64,000 bases of DNA from Skermanella aerolata KACC 11604 (GCF_000936425.1 NZ_AVFK01000012.1:62001-126000), one strand, 5' to 3'. Counted from the first letter of the stretch, positions 1-9,750 are shown. Program-made: numbers and translations. Notes: a model not told the origin generated them from the sequence alone.

Positions 1-105
1 GTGGCACTGGCGGCGGAACACCGGCGCGTCGCCCGAAAGCAATCGATCCCTTACGGCGTTGCAATCGCCGCCGGCGCACTGATCTCGCTCGGCGGCCTCC
101 ATTGA
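1..105 (+). CDS. cpaA: Prepilin peptidase CpaA/TadV, C-terminal end (partial)
   Basis: The first frame is open from base 1 and ends with TGA at 103-105, 13 bases before the next gene. The last 34 residues end in a hydrophobic stretch (IPYGVAIAAGALISLGG) typical of the final membrane helix of A24 prepilin peptidases, which process Flp prepilin at the inner membrane. Position directly ahead of cpaB is the usual Tad order. The catalytic aspartates lie outside the window, so the call rests on this tail and on context. Confidence 0.6.
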   Translation: MALAAEHRRVARKQSIPYGVAIAAGALISLGGLH

Positions 106-118
106 TAAGGGTGCCGTC

Positions 119-994
119 ATGTTTCTTCGTATTCTGCTTATCGGCCTGGTAAGCCTGTCGCTCGGCATCATCGGCATCGTCGTCGTACGCTCCCTGCCGA
201 CTGAAACCGTCGGGACGGCCGAAGCCGCTCCGGCGCCGGTTCTGGGCGCCGCGATCATGGTCGCCGCCAAGACCGTTTCCGCCGGCACCCTGATCCGCGC
301 CGACGACGTGCGCTGGCAGGACTGGACGGCCGGCAGCGTGCCGGCAGGCTATTTCAACCGCACCTACGTTTCCGCCGATGCCGTCATCGGCTCGGTCGCC
401 CGGCGCAATTTCGCTCCGGACGAGCCTCTGATCCAGGGCCAGATCGTCAGTCCGGGCGACCGGGGTTTCCTCGCCGCCGTCCTGACCCCCGGCAACCGCG
501 CCGTCTCCGTCGCGGTCGATGCGGTCAGCGCCGCCAGCGGCCTGATCTGGCCCGGTGACCGGGTAGACCTGATCCTGACCCAGACCTTCGAGCACGACGA
601 TACCAAACCCAGCCAGAAGGCGGTCGGCGAGACCGTACTGACCGATCTGCGGGTGCTGGCGATGGACCAGCATCTCAAGGAAGCGGTCAGCGGCCAGTCC
701 GATCCCGCCGAACTCCGCGTGCCGCGCACCGTGACGCTGGAAGCGACGGCCCGGCAGGCCGAGATGATCGCGGTTGCTTCCGGTTTGGGCCGGCTGGCCC
801 TGGCGCTGCGCAGCATCGCCACCGAAGCCGACGACGCCGAACCCGCCGGCAAGGTCGTCTCCACCTGGGCCGCGGATGTTTCCCCGGCCCTGGCGCTCCA
901 GAAACCAGCCCCCCGCCCCGTCGCGGCACCGGCAGCATCATCCGCTCCCGCCGGCGTGCAGATCCTCCGCGGCTCGTCCCGCTCCGGCCAATGA
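119..994 (+). CDS. cpaB: Flp pilus assembly protein CpaB/RcpC
   Basis: 291-residue protein with one N-terminal membrane or signal segment (about residues 4-23), followed by an SAF domain (about 46-110, with AGTLIRADDVRW) and an RcpC-type region. The C-terminus is rich in Ala and Pro. CpaB/RcpC is a periplasmic component of the Tad secretion channel and works with the secretin encoded just downstream. The ATG at 119 is the natural start; the upstream cpaA frame ends 13 bases earlier. Length and position agree with the family. Confidence 0.93.
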   Translation: MFLRILLIGLVSLSLGIIGIVVVRSLPTETVGTAEAAPAPVLGAAIMVAAKTVSAGTLIRADDVRWQDWTAGSVPAGYFNRTYVSADAVIGSVARRNFAPDEPLIQGQIVSPGDRGFLAAVLTPGNRAVSVAVDAVSAASGLIWPGDRVDLILTQTFEHDDTKPSQKAVGETVLTDLRVLAMDQHLKEAVSGQSDPAELRVPRTVTLEATARQAEMIAVASGLGRLALALRSIATEADDAEPAGKVVSTWAADVSPALALQKPAPRPVAAPAASSAPAGVQILRGSSRSGQ

Positions 995-1020
995 CACCAG
1001 CGCTCAAGGAAACACAGGTC

Positions 1021-2415
1021 ATGTTCAAGACCCTCGCCCGCCGAATGGGCCGTGCGATCCTCGTAAGCCTCGCGCTCGTCGTCATGGCCGGCGCCGCCAG
1101 CGCCGATACGGAGGTCACGCTCGAAGTCAACGCCGGCAAGACCGTCACCCTGGCCCGCCCTGCCACAACCGTCTTCGTCGCCAACCCCGAGATCGCCGAC
1201 GTCCAGGCCCCGACCAACGGCGCGTCCTTCTTTGTCTTCGGCAAGGCGCCGGGACGGACCTCCGTCTTCGCGCTCGGCGCCGACGGCAAGCCGATGGTGT
1301 CGTACTCGGTCGAGGTGACCCACTCCCTGGCCGACCTGAAGCGCCGGCTGACCACACAGCTCCCCGACGTCCAGGCCGACCTGGACTCCACCCCCGGTGG
1401 CATCGTCCTGGCCGGGTCGGCGCCCAACCCGGCATCCGCCGCGGCCGCGGCCGATCTGGTCCGCCACTACCTCGGCAAGGACCAGCAGCTCGTCAACCGG
1501 ATGCGGGTAACCGCCGGAACGCAGGTCAACCTGCGTGTGCGGATCGCCGAAGTCTCCCGCACCGTCACCAAGGAACTGGGCTTCAACTGGGAAAGCCTGT
1601 TCAACGTCGGCGCCTTCACCTTCGGCATCGCCACCGGCCGCGACGCCCTGACGGCGGGCGGCACGATCCTCCGCTCGGTCACCGGCGCCGCCAGCCTGCC
1701 GATCGGCTACAAGTCCAGCAACGGCCGTGTCGACGTCAACACCGTGATCGACGCCCTGGCAGAAGACGGCCTGATCTCCATCCTGGCCGAGCCGAACCTG
1801 ACGGCGCTGTCCGGCGAGACCGCCAGCTTCCTGGCCGGCGGCGAGTTCCCGATCCCGGTCAACCAGCGCGACGGCCAGATCACGATCGAGTTCAAGCAGT
1901 TCGGCGTCAGCCTGGATTTCACCCCCAGCGTGCTGTCCGGCGAACGCATCAGCATGAAGGTCCGCCCGGAAGTCAGCGAACTGACCGACGAGGGCGCCGT
2001 CGTGATCGAAGGGCTGAAGATCCCGGCGCTCAGCGTCCGCCGGGCCGAAACGACGGTCGAACTGGGCAGCGGCCAGAGCTTCGCCGTCGCCGGCCTGCTC
2101 CAGAACAACAGCCGCACGGTCGTCCAGAAGGTGCCCGGCATCAGCGACGTCCCGGTTCTCGGCAGCCTGTTCAACTCCACCCAGTTCCAGCGGAACGAGA
2201 CCGAACTGGTGATCGTCGTGACCCCCTACCTGGTCGCCCCGGTGTCCCAGCCTGGAGCGCTCCAGGTCCCCAACGACGGCTACATCCCGGCCTCCGACCT
2301 GGAACGGATCTTCGTCGGCCGGCTGAACAAGCCCGGCAAGTCCGATGCCAGCGGGCTTCTGTTCGGTCCCGGCGGCGTCCGGCTGCGCGGCGACGTCGGC
2401 TTCATTCTCGATTAA
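1021..2415 (+). CDS. cpaC: Tad pilus secretin CpaC/RcpA
   Basis: 464-residue outer-membrane secretin. A signal peptide (about residues 1-28, ending in ASA) is followed by the N-terminal pilus/BON-like domain and the secretin domain, which ends with the typical VPGISDVPVLGSLF and VTPYLV motifs. An ATG at 991 overlaps the cpaB stop but would put a polar extension before the signal peptide and has no ribosome binding site. The ATG at 1021 is preceded by AAGGA about 10 bases upstream, so I chose 1021. It forms the pore through which the Flp pilus leaves the cell. Confidence 0.94.
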   Translation: MFKTLARRMGRAILVSLALVVMAGAASADTEVTLEVNAGKTVTLARPATTVFVANPEIADVQAPTNGASFFVFGKAPGRTSVFALGADGKPMVSYSVEVTHSLADLKRRLTTQLPDVQADLDSTPGGIVLAGSAPNPASAAAAADLVRHYLGKDQQLVNRMRVTAGTQVNLRVRIAEVSRTVTKELGFNWESLFNVGAFTFGIATGRDALTAGGTILRSVTGAASLPIGYKSSNGRVDVNTVIDALAEDGLISILAEPNLTALSGETASFLAGGEFPIPVNQRDGQITIEFKQFGVSLDFTPSVLSGERISMKVRPEVSELTDEGAVVIEGLKIPALSVRRAETTVELGSGQSFAVAGLLQNNSRTVVQKVPGISDVPVLGSLFNSTQFQRNETELVIVVTPYLVAPVSQPGALQVPNDGYIPASDLERIFVGRLNKPGKSDASGLLFGPGGVRLRGDVGFILD

Positions 2416-2479
2416 TGGCTCGATCAATGCCTCGATCAGGGCGGCTCCGGCGGTCCGGCGCGTTACAGGAGATTTTCCC

Positions 2480-3127
2480 ATGAATTCCCTTCCCCGACTG
2501 ATTTCCGCGATTGCCGGCTTGCTCATCACCACGGCCTGCACCACTCCCGAACTGCCGATCGAACAGGCCCGCATCGACAATATCGGCGTCGTCGACGCGA
2601 TCGACGGGACCTTCACCGTGGCGATGGACGGCCAGGGCCGGATTTCCCCGGTGGAGCGTTCCGCGGCCCTGAAGACCCTGTCCGACTTCGGCGCCGTCCG
2701 GACCGTCCGGGCACGGGTCGAGAGCGGCACCACGGCCCAGGCCCGCGCGGCACTGGTCGAGCTGTTCGCCGATGCCGGCGTTCCTCCCGGCCATCTCAGC
2801 TTCGGCGGCGACGCAGCCACCGCTCCGGGGCAGGTCCGGATCGCCCTCCAGCGCTTCGAGGTGACGCCGCCGACCTGCGCCGGCTGGCCCGACATCCAGA
2901 AGAACTACGTGGAGAACGGACCGGTCCTGCCGATGGGCTGCGTCACCAACCGTAACCTCCAGTTGATGGTCGAGGACCCACGCGACTTGATCGTCGGAAG
3001 GTCGCTGGGCGATGCCGACACGGAGCGCGAGGTCGCCGCCGTCAACCGCTACCGGGCCGACAAGGTCAAGCCCTTCCTGTCGAACACCGCGACCGGCGGT
3101 TCCGGCGCCAGCCTGAGCAGGCAGTAA
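2480..3127 (+). CDS. cpaD: Tad pilus biogenesis lipoprotein CpaD
   Basis: 215 residues. The N-terminus is a short lipoprotein-type signal ending at a Cys (ITTAC, a weak lipobox). The body matches the CpaD family (CAGWPDIQKNY, then GCVTNRNLQLMVEDPRDL). CpaD is thought to pilot or stabilise the CpaC secretin in the outer membrane. The frame is open further upstream, but the ATG at 2480 follows a clear CAGGAGA site and begins the signal peptide. It lies between cpaC and cpaE as in Caulobacter-type loci. Confidence 0.9.
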   Translation: MNSLPRLISAIAGLLITTACTTPELPIEQARIDNIGVVDAIDGTFTVAMDGQGRISPVERSAALKTLSDFGAVRTVRARVESGTTAQARAALVELFADAGVPPGHLSFGGDAATAPGQVRIALQRFEVTPPTCAGWPDIQKNYVENGPVLPMGCVTNRNLQLMVEDPRDLIVGRSLGDADTEREVAAVNRYRADKVKPFLSNTATGGSGASLSRQ

Positions 3128-3131
3128 TCCC

Positions 3132-4346
3132 ATGAGCGCACTCCCCAAACCCCTCCTCCAGGCCGTTACCCCGACCTCCAGCGACCGCTCCGGCAAGGTG
3201 CTGGCCTATGTCGCCGACGCCGCCACCGAGACGGCCCTGCGGCAGGTCGCAGCACCGATGCTGCTGACCGATTTCGAGATCCGGCGCGGCGATGTCCGGA
3301 CCGCCGCCCGCGATCTGGCCCGGCAGCGCTCGCCCGACCTGCTGATCGTCGACCTGAGCGGCAACGACCTGCCGATCGGCGCCATGGAAAGCCTGTCCCA
3401 GGTCTGCGAACCGAGCGTCACCGTGGTCGCCATCGGCGACCGCAACGACGTGGCGCTCTACCGCAACCTGCGGGCACTGGGTGTCGCCGAGTACCTGTTC
3501 AAGCCGCTGCCCACCGATCAGGTCGAAGCGATGTTCGGCCGTGCCATGGGCGCCGCCGCATCGGGTCAGGCGACCGGCCGCCAGGGCAAGCTGATCGCCG
3601 TCACCGGCGCCCGGGGCGGCGTCGGGACCACGACGGTCGCCGTCAACCTGTCTTCGTATCTGGCCGATGTCGGCCGGCGCCGGATAGCGCTGGTCGATCT
3701 CGACCTCCACACCGGCACGGTGGCCTTGCACCTCAACCTCAAGCCGGGCCGGGGACTGCGGGAAGCGATCGAATCGCCTGACCGGGTGGACGGGCTGTTC
3801 CTGGAGCGGGCGATGCAGCCGGCCTCCGACCGGCTCGACGTGCTGGCGGCGGAAGAGCCGATCGTCCCGGCGATCCATCAGGACTCCAAGGCCGTCATGG
3901 ACCTGCTGGAACTGCTGCGGAGCCAGTACCACTACGTCATCCTCGACGTGCCGCATGGCTTGGTCGGCGCATCGCGCGAAGTGCTCGACCAGGCGGCGCT
4001 GCGGATCGTCGTGGCCGACGGCAGTCTTGCCGGAGCGCGCGACGCCCTGCGGCTGCGGAGTACGTTCGAAGCAGCGGGAGTGTCCCGCCCGACGCTGGTC
4101 CTGCACAACCGCTCCGGCGCTCCCGGCGCCCTGAAGCCGGCGGAGTTCGACCGCGCGCTGGGTGCTGCCGCCGACTGCGTGATGGAGAACCGGCCCAAGC
4201 CGCTGATCGAGGCCGCCACGCTGGGCGAGCCGGCGATCCGCCGCTGCACCCCGTTCAAGAACGAGATCGCCAAGCTGGCGCAGGCGGTTTCCGGCCAGTC
4301 CGCTTCCGGCGCGCCCGGCCTGTTCGCCCGGATGTTCAAACGATGA
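3132..4346 (+). CDS. cpaE: Pilus assembly ATPase-like protein CpaE/TadZ
   Basis: 404 residues: a receiver-like domain (about 20-140) and then a MinD/ParA-type domain starting at KLIAVTGARGGVG. The P-loop reads GGVGTTT, so the Lys normally found after GVG is Thr. That deviation is characteristic of CpaE/TadZ proteins, which act as polar localisation factors for the pilus machine. VDLDLHTG is the Walker-type second motif. The start is four bases after the cpaD stop, and the end overlaps cpaF by ATGA. Confidence 0.93.
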   Translation: MSALPKPLLQAVTPTSSDRSGKVLAYVADAATETALRQVAAPMLLTDFEIRRGDVRTAARDLARQRSPDLLIVDLSGNDLPIGAMESLSQVCEPSVTVVAIGDRNDVALYRNLRALGVAEYLFKPLPTDQVEAMFGRAMGAAASGQATGRQGKLIAVTGARGGVGTTTVAVNLSSYLADVGRRRIALVDLDLHTGTVALHLNLKPGRGLREAIESPDRVDGLFLERAMQPASDRLDVLAAEEPIVPAIHQDSKAVMDLLELLRSQYHYVILDVPHGLVGASREVLDQAALRIVVADGSLAGARDALRLRSTFEAAGVSRPTLVLHNRSGAPGALKPAEFDRALGAAADCVMENRPKPLIEAATLGEPAIRRCTPFKNEIAKLAQAVSGQSASGAPGLFARMFKR

Positions 4347-5731
4347 GCGGCCTGTTCGGACGCAAGTCGGGCGCTGCCCTGACCGAGGCGGCGCCGGCCC
4401 CTCAGCTCCAGCCGCAGCCTCAACCGGCGCTGGTGGAAGCCGCTGTTACGCACGATCAGTCGTCGCCGCGCGCCCGCTCGCTCGACGGCATCCGGACCGA
4501 AGCGATGAGCCGGATCGATCCGGCCGCCGTCGCCCGGCTGGAGCCGGCGGCGCTCCGGCCGCTGCTGGAGAACCTGATCGACGAAATCGCGACCGAGAAC
4601 CGCTTCCAGCTCAACAGCCGCGAGCAGAGCCAGCTCGCCAACGAACTGGTCCACGACATGCTGGGCTTCGGCCCGCTGGAGCCGCTGCTGGAGGACGACC
4701 GGATCACCGACATCATGGTGAACGGCCCGCACCGGGTCTTCGTCGAGCAGCAGGGCAAGCTGGTGCTGTCCGGAGTCCGGTTCCGCGATCAGGCGCATGT
4801 GCTGAACATCGCCCAGCGGATCGCCGGCGGCATCGGCCGGCGCATCGACGAATCGAGCCCGATGGTCGATGCCCGCCTGCCCGACGGCAGCCGCGTCAAC
4901 ATCGTCGTGCCGCCGCTGGCGCTCGACGGCACCTGCATCTCCATCCGCAAGTTCGCACGGCGGCGGATCGACCTCGCCTCCCTCGTCAGCTACCGTAGCC
5001 TGTCGGAGCCGATGGCGCGGGCGCTGGAGATCTTCTCGCGCGCCCGGCTCAACGTGATCATCTCCGGCGGCACCGGGTCGGGCAAGACGACCCTGCTCAA
5101 CGCCATGTCGCGGATGATCGACATCGGCGAGCGCGTCGTGACGATCGAGGACGCGGCGGAGCTTCAGCTTCAGCAGCCCCACGTGGTCCGGCTGGAAACC
5201 CGGCCGGCCAACCTGGAAGGCCAGGGCCAGATCACCCAGCGCGACCTGGTGCGGAACGCGCTCCGGATGCGACCGGACCGGATCATCATCGGCGAGGTGC
5301 GCGGGTCCGAAGCCTTCGACATGCTCCAGGCGATGAACACCGGCCACGACGGATCGATGTCCACCGTCCACGCCAACAACACCCGCGACGCGCTGGCCCG
5401 CATCGAGAACATGGTGATGATGGGCAGCGTCAGCCTGCCGCCGCGCGCGGTGCGCCACCAGATCGCCAGCGCCGTCCACATCATCGTCCAGGTCCAGCGC
5501 ATGCGCGACGGCGTCCGGCGGATCACCCAGATCTCGGAACTGGCCGGGCTGGAGGGCGACGTGATGGTCACGCAGGACCTGTTCACCTTCGAGTTCCAGG
5601 GCGAGCACCGCGATGGCACGATCCGGGGCACCTACCGCTCCGCCGGGGTGCGGCCGTCCTTCATGGACCGGCTTGAGTATTTCGGGCTCGACGGCGCCTA
5701 CATGGCGGCGGTCGAGCAGGACCGCGGGTAA
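4343..5731 (+). CDS. cpaF: Tad pilus extension/retraction ATPase CpaF/TadA
   Basis: 462-residue secretion ATPase of the VirB11/TadA family that powers Flp pilus extension and retraction at the inner membrane. Visible motifs are Walker A ([12 protein letters not shown]), the Asp box region ([10 protein letters not shown]), Walker B ([12 protein letters not shown]) and the His box (STVHANN). The first 60 residues are a variable Pro/Gln-rich leader. The start overlaps the cpaE stop by four bases (ATGA), suggesting translational coupling. Confidence 0.96.
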   Translation: MSGLFGRKSGAALTEAAPAPQLQPQPQPALVEAAVTHDQSSPRARSLDGIRTEAMSRIDPAAVARLEPAALRPLLENLIDEIATENRFQLNSREQSQLANELVHDMLGFGPLEPLLEDDRITDIMVNGPHRVFVEQQGKLVLSGVRFRDQAHVLNIAQRIAGGIGRRIDESSPMVDARLPDGSRVNIVVPPLALDGTCISIRKFARRRIDLASLVSYRSLSEPMARALEIFSRARLNVIISGGTGSGKTTLLNAMSRMIDIGERVVTIEDAAELQLQQPHVVRLETRPANLEGQGQITQRDLVRNALRMRPDRIIIGEVRGSEAFDMLQAMNTGHDGSMSTVHANNTRDALARIENMVMMGSVSLPPRAVRHQIASAVHIIVQVQRMRDGVRRITQISELAGLEGDVMVTQDLFTFEFQGEHRDGTIRGTYRSAGVRPSFMDRLEYFGLDGAYMAAVEQDRG

Positions 5732-5746
5732 GGGGAGATCCGGGCG

Positions 5747-6733
5747 ATGGGAGGCATTCCGCTGTTCGACCTGATGCTGCTGGGGCTGGGCGTACTGATC
5801 CTGATGACGGTGCCCGCGATCCTGACCTCGCAGGCGCGCCGCCGCCGGCTCGACCGCCGCATCGCCGGATTGTACGACACCGAGAACCGGGGCGTCCCGG
5901 CGGTGGCCGCCGACGCCAAGCCGGTGAGCATCACGCTGGGCCAGCCGGACGGCCGCTGGCCCGCTCTCCGGAAGGTGGCGGCCGTCTGCTTCGGCTACCA
6001 CCGGGACCGGGTGGAGACGACGAAGACGGTCGTGCTGACGGCCATTGGCGCCGGGTTGGCCGGCGCCCTGGCGGCAGGCTGGATCGCCGGGCCGTTCGTC
6101 GGCCTGCCGTCGGCGGTCATGATGGCGGCGGCGGCCGGCGGCGCGATGCTGGGCGCGCGCTTCGTCTTCGGCCGGGCGCGGCGCGCCCTGGCGGAGCGGC
6201 TGCTCGACCAGTTCCCCGACGCGATCGGCCTGATCGTCCGGGCGGTCCGGGCCGGCGTGCCGGTGACCGAGGGCATCCGGATCGTCAGCGCCGAGATGCC
6301 GGCGCCCGCCGGGCCTGAGTTCAAGCGCGTGATCGACGAGCTGTCGGTCGGCGTCGACCTGGAGACCGCCCTGTGGTCGCTGGCGACCCGGACCGGCCTG
6401 CCGGAATACCGCTTCTTCGTGGTGACCATAGTGCTCCAGCGCGAGACCGGCGGCAATCTGACGGAGACGCTGGACAACTTGGCCGACGTGATCCGCAAGC
6501 GCCGGGCCGTGCGCCAGCGCGCCCACGCCCTGTCGGCGGAGGCCCGGACGTCGACCTATGTCCTCGCGGCCCTGCCCTTCATCACGGGCGGCGGGCTGTA
6601 TGTGATCAATCCCGATTATCTCGCCCGCCTTTTCACGACCAGCGACGGCAAGCTGATGCTCGCCGCCGCCGCCGTGAGCCTCGCCTGCGGCCTTGGCTCC
6701 ATGTCGATGCTGATCCGGAAAGCCCTGTCATGA
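5747..6733 (+). CDS. tadB: Tad inner-membrane platform protein TadB
   Basis: 328 residues with an N-terminal membrane helix, a central pair of helices and a T2SSF domain (LDQFPDAIGLIVRAVRAGVPV), ending with two more membrane segments. With TadC it forms the inner-membrane platform on which CpaF acts. It starts 15 bases after cpaF and overlaps tadC by four bases (ATGA at 6730). Confidence 0.93.
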   Translation: MGGIPLFDLMLLGLGVLILMTVPAILTSQARRRRLDRRIAGLYDTENRGVPAVAADAKPVSITLGQPDGRWPALRKVAAVCFGYHRDRVETTKTVVLTAIGAGLAGALAAGWIAGPFVGLPSAVMMAAAAGGAMLGARFVFGRARRALAERLLDQFPDAIGLIVRAVRAGVPVTEGIRIVSAEMPAPAGPEFKRVIDELSVGVDLETALWSLATRTGLPEYRFFVVTIVLQRETGGNLTETLDNLADVIRKRRAVRQRAHALSAEARTSTYVLAALPFITGGGLYVINPDYLARLFTTSDGKLMLAAAAVSLACGLGSMSMLIRKALS

Positions 6734-7680
6734 ACACCGCCCTCGCCACCCTTGCCCCGCTGGACATCGCCTTGCTGTGCGCCGCCGTCGTGATGCTGGT
6801 GACGGTCGCCGCCGTGGTCCAGCTCGGCTTGTCCCGCCGCCGGCTCAACGGCAGGCTGGACCATGTCCGGCAGACCGCCCTGGTGTCGCAGGGAGGGGCC
6901 GCAATCGTGGAAGCGCCCGGCCTGCTGGAGCGCTTCGGCGGCTTTCTCGCCAAGGGACCGCTGATCGGTCAGGCGGAGATGGCGCTGATCAAGGGCCAAC
7001 TGGCGACCGCCGGTTTCAACAGGCCGGGCGGACCGGCATACTATGTCGGCCTGAAGGCCGTGCTGGCGCTGACCGCCGTCCTGGCCGACTGGATCTGGCT
7101 GGAAGCCAAGACAGTCCCCGCGCCGCTGCTGATGACGGTCGGCACCTTGCTGGCCGCTACCCTGGCTGGCTGGCGGCTGCCCGACATGGTGCTGTCCAGG
7201 CTGGCCAAGCGCCGGCGCGACGCGATCGAGCGCGGCCTGCCCGACGCGCTGGACCTGCTGGTGATCTGCGGCGAGGCCGGCCTGGGCCTGGACATCGCCT
7301 TCGAGCGGGTCGCCCGCGAGATGAAGCACGCCCATCCGGAGCTTGGCAGCGAACTGGCGATCACCGCCGCCGAGATGCGGGTGCTGCCCGACCGCTTCGT
7401 GGCGCTCGCCAACATGGCCGACCGGCTGAAGCTGGAAACGCTGCGCAGCCTCGTCGCGACGCTCAGCCAGACCATGCGCTACGGCACGCCGCTGGGACAG
7501 GCGCTGCGGGTGCTCGCCAACGAGATGCGCCGCGAGCGGCTGACCAAGTTCGAGGCGAAGGCCGCCCGCCTGCCCGTGCTGATCACCCTGCCGATGATCT
7601 GCTTCATCCTGCCCTGCGTCTTCATCGTCGTGGCCGGCCCCGCCGCCCTCGACCTCATCAATACCCTCGGTTCTCGTTAA
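6730..7680 (+). CDS. tadC: Tad inner-membrane platform protein TadC
   Basis: 316 residues. A T2SSF domain (RGLPDALDLLVICGEAGLGL, then HPELGSELAITAAEMR) is flanked by membrane helices, and the C-terminal helix contains LPMICFILPCVFIVV. It is the partner platform protein of TadB. The frame is open far upstream, but the ATG at 6730 overlaps the tadB stop in the ATGA arrangement used elsewhere in this operon, so it is the likely start. Confidence 0.93.
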   Translation: MNTALATLAPLDIALLCAAVVMLVTVAAVVQLGLSRRRLNGRLDHVRQTALVSQGGAAIVEAPGLLERFGGFLAKGPLIGQAEMALIKGQLATAGFNRPGGPAYYVGLKAVLALTAVLADWIWLEAKTVPAPLLMTVGTLLAATLAGWRLPDMVLSRLAKRRRDAIERGLPDALDLLVICGEAGLGLDIAFERVAREMKHAHPELGSELAITAAEMRVLPDRFVALANMADRLKLETLRSLVATLSQTMRYGTPLGQALRVLANEMRRERLTKFEAKAARLPVLITLPMICFILPCVFIVVAGPAALDLINTLGSR

Positions 7681-7710
7681 TTCATTCTTTTGTTTGAAGG
7701 ATTTGCCGCC

Positions 7711-8508
7711 ATGCCGAATTTCGCCTCCGCCTCCCGCCTGCTGCTGATCGCCGGCTGCCTGATGATGTCCGCCTGCGTCGGAACCGGCACGGGCACCGGC
7801 CCGTCCGTGTCTAACGCGCCGCCCGCCAGCATCCTGGACGAGAAGGGCCGCATCCAGATGCGGCTTGCCGAGAGTGCGCGCGAAGCCGGCAACTTCCCCT
7901 ATGCCGCCAAGCTGTACCGCACGCTGGCGGCGGGCCAGCCGGGCAATGCGCCGCTGCACGTGGCGCTGGGCGACACCCTGACGGGCGCCGGCGACTTCGA
8001 GGCGGCGGCGGAAGCCTACCGCGACGCCATCGCGATCGACCGCTTCAACGCGGACGCCCGGCTGGGCCTGGGACGGGTCGCGATGCAGCTCCGCCAGCCG
8101 GACCTGGCGGTCGTCCAGTTCGGCGCCGTGGTCGACCAGTCGCCCAACGACGCGCGCGGCCATGTCGGGCTGGGCGTGGCGCTCGACACGCTGGGCCGCC
8201 ACGCCGAGGCGCAGAAGGAATACCGGGCCGCCTTGGCGGTCAACCCAAACAACAAGACGGCGATCAACAATCTGGGCCTGTCGCTGGCCCTGGCCGGCAA
8301 CCCGGCGGAAGGCGAAGCGCTGCTGGAGCCGCTGGCCGACGGTCCGTCCAGCACGCCCCGTCTGCGCCAGAACCTGGCACTGGTGCTGGGCCTGAAGGGC
8401 GACAGCGGCCGCGCGGCGCAGCTTGCCCGGGCCGACCTGAGCGAGCAGGACGTCCGCGCCAACCTCGCCTTCTACGAGGCGGCCCGGCACGTCCCCGGCG
8501 CCAACTGA
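7711..8508 (+). CDS. tadD: Tad locus TPR lipoprotein TadD
   Basis: 265 residues with a lipoprotein signal (lipobox-like MSAC near residue 22) followed by tandem TPR units from about residue 55 to 240 (for example AEAYRDAIAIDRFNADARLG and AQKEYRAALAVNPNNKTAI). TadD-type proteins help secretin assembly. A TTG at 7690 is in frame, but the ATG at 7711 sits about 9 bases after GAAGGA and begins the signal peptide, so it was chosen. Confidence 0.88.
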   Translation: MPNFASASRLLLIAGCLMMSACVGTGTGTGPSVSNAPPASILDEKGRIQMRLAESAREAGNFPYAAKLYRTLAAGQPGNAPLHVALGDTLTGAGDFEAAAEAYRDAIAIDRFNADARLGLGRVAMQLRQPDLAVVQFGAVVDQSPNDARGHVGLGVALDTLGRHAEAQKEYRAALAVNPNNKTAINNLGLSLALAGNPAEGEALLEPLADGPSSTPRLRQNLALVLGLKGDSGRAAQLARADLSEQDVRANLAFYEAARHVPGAN

Positions 8509-8532
8509 GCGGCTGCGGAAGGGATGACCGTC

Positions 8533-9102
8533 ATGGACGGCAAGGCGATGAAGAGATGGCTGTCGCGGAAGGGGACGACGGCGCTGGAGTTCGCCCTGGT
8601 GGCTCCCCTGGTGATCCTGGTCGCCGTCGCCATCGTCGAGTTCGGCTACATCATGACGGTCCAGAACCTGCTGGAGCTGTCGGCGCGCAAGGCGTCGCGC
8701 GGCGGAGTCACGGGCGAGACGCCGACCGGCGGCATGACCCGCGAGGAGATGCTGCGGGCGATCGTGCGCGAGACCGGGTTGGGCCTGATCGACCCGGCCC
8801 GCGTGACGATCGGCATCACCGCCTATGACGGCTTCGAGAAGATCGGCCAGCCGGAGCCCTGCATGGACCTGAACGGCAACGGCGTCTGCGACCCGTCCGA
8901 GCCGTTCACCGACGTCAACGGCAACGGCCTCTGGGACAAGGACCAGGGCAAGGCCAGCGCCGGCAGCGGCGGACAGGTGGTGATCTATACCCTGAGCTAC
9001 ACCGACGTCCCGCTGACCGGCATGGTCGCGGCGCTGATGGCGGCGTCGCCGATGACTTATTCGGCCCGCGTGGTCGTCCGCAACGAACCCTTCCGGGGCT
9101 GA
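8533..9102 (+). CDS. TadE-type pseudopilin with two EF-hand-like calcium loops
   Basis: 189-residue TadE-like minor pilin. The N-terminus has the short basic leader and pilin-type hydrophobic helix (TTALEFALVAPLVILVAVAIVEFGY) in which a Glu follows the processing region. Residues 112-137 hold two adjacent loops, DLNGNGVCDPSE and DVNGNGLWDKDQ, which match the acidic DxNxNGxxD pattern of EF-hand or dockerin-like Ca2+ sites. Such loops are not a standard part of TadE. An in-frame ATG at 8524 directly abuts GGAAGGG; the ATG at 8533 has a 9-base spacer and is preferred. Confidence 0.87.
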   Translation: MDGKAMKRWLSRKGTTALEFALVAPLVILVAVAIVEFGYIMTVQNLLELSARKASRGGVTGETPTGGMTREEMLRAIVRETGLGLIDPARVTIGITAYDGFEKIGQPEPCMDLNGNGVCDPSEPFTDVNGNGLWDKDQGKASAGSGGQVVIYTLSYTDVPLTGMVAALMAASPMTYSARVVVRNEPFRG

Positions 9103-9117
9103 GGGAATGGACCGGTC

Positions 9118-9693
9118 ATGAAGAAGCTTCTTAGTCCCAGGGGAAGGCGCGGCGTCGCGGCGGTGGAGTTCGCCCTGCTGATGCCGGTGCTGATCCTGCT
9201 GCTGGTCGGCATGGTGGACATAACCGGCTACGTCTCGACGGTACTGAAGCTGGAGCGCGTCAGTTCCGGCACCGCCGATATCGGCGCGCAGTACGACAAG
9301 CTGCGCGACTCGATGACGGTGGTCAAGGGCGACGAGGTCGGCATGCTGTTCCTGGCGGCCGAGCAGCTCGCGAAGCCGCTGGACCTGCCGCAATACGGCG
9401 CCGTGATCATCACCTGCATCGGCGACCAGGGGTCCGGCCCGGCGGTGATGTGGCAAAGGCGGTCGGGCCGCATCGATGCCGTCAGCCGGATCGGTTCCGG
9501 CGGCGGCCTGACGCTGCCGCCGGGATTCAGCGTCCGCTACGGCGAGAACGTCCTGATCGTCGAAGTCTTCTACACGCTCCACCCCTACCTGTTCAGCGTC
9601 GGCTGGCTGAGTCCGACCGACCAGAGCGTCGATATCCGGTCGGTCGCGATATACCGGCCGCGCTGGGGCACCCTGACGACCCTCAGTCAATGA
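9118..9693 (+). CDS. TadE/TadF-type pseudopilin
   Basis: 191 residues with a basic leader and a TadE-type hydrophobic helix (RGVAAVEFALLMPVLILLLVG), again with the conserved Glu. The rest is a periplasmic domain without recognised catalytic motifs. It is the second of two consecutive TadE-like genes, so it may fill the TadF role. GAGGGAA upstream serves as ribosome binding site. It belongs to the same operon. Confidence 0.85.
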   Translation: MKKLLSPRGRRGVAAVEFALLMPVLILLLVGMVDITGYVSTVLKLERVSSGTADIGAQYDKLRDSMTVVKGDEVGMLFLAAEQLAKPLDLPQYGAVIITCIGDQGSGPAVMWQRRSGRIDAVSRIGSGGGLTLPPGFSVRYGENVLIVEVFYTLHPYLFSVGWLSPTDQSVDIRSVAIYRPRWGTLTTLSQ

Positions 9694-9750
9694 TTTCGCT
9701 TCATATTTTCCGATCCGACCGACGCTCCAATTTTTCCGGAGAACCGTGAG

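Noticed and set aside
364-2895. Long - strand open frame opposite cpaB-cpaD
   Set aside because: Shadow of the + strand genes; no start signal or domain.
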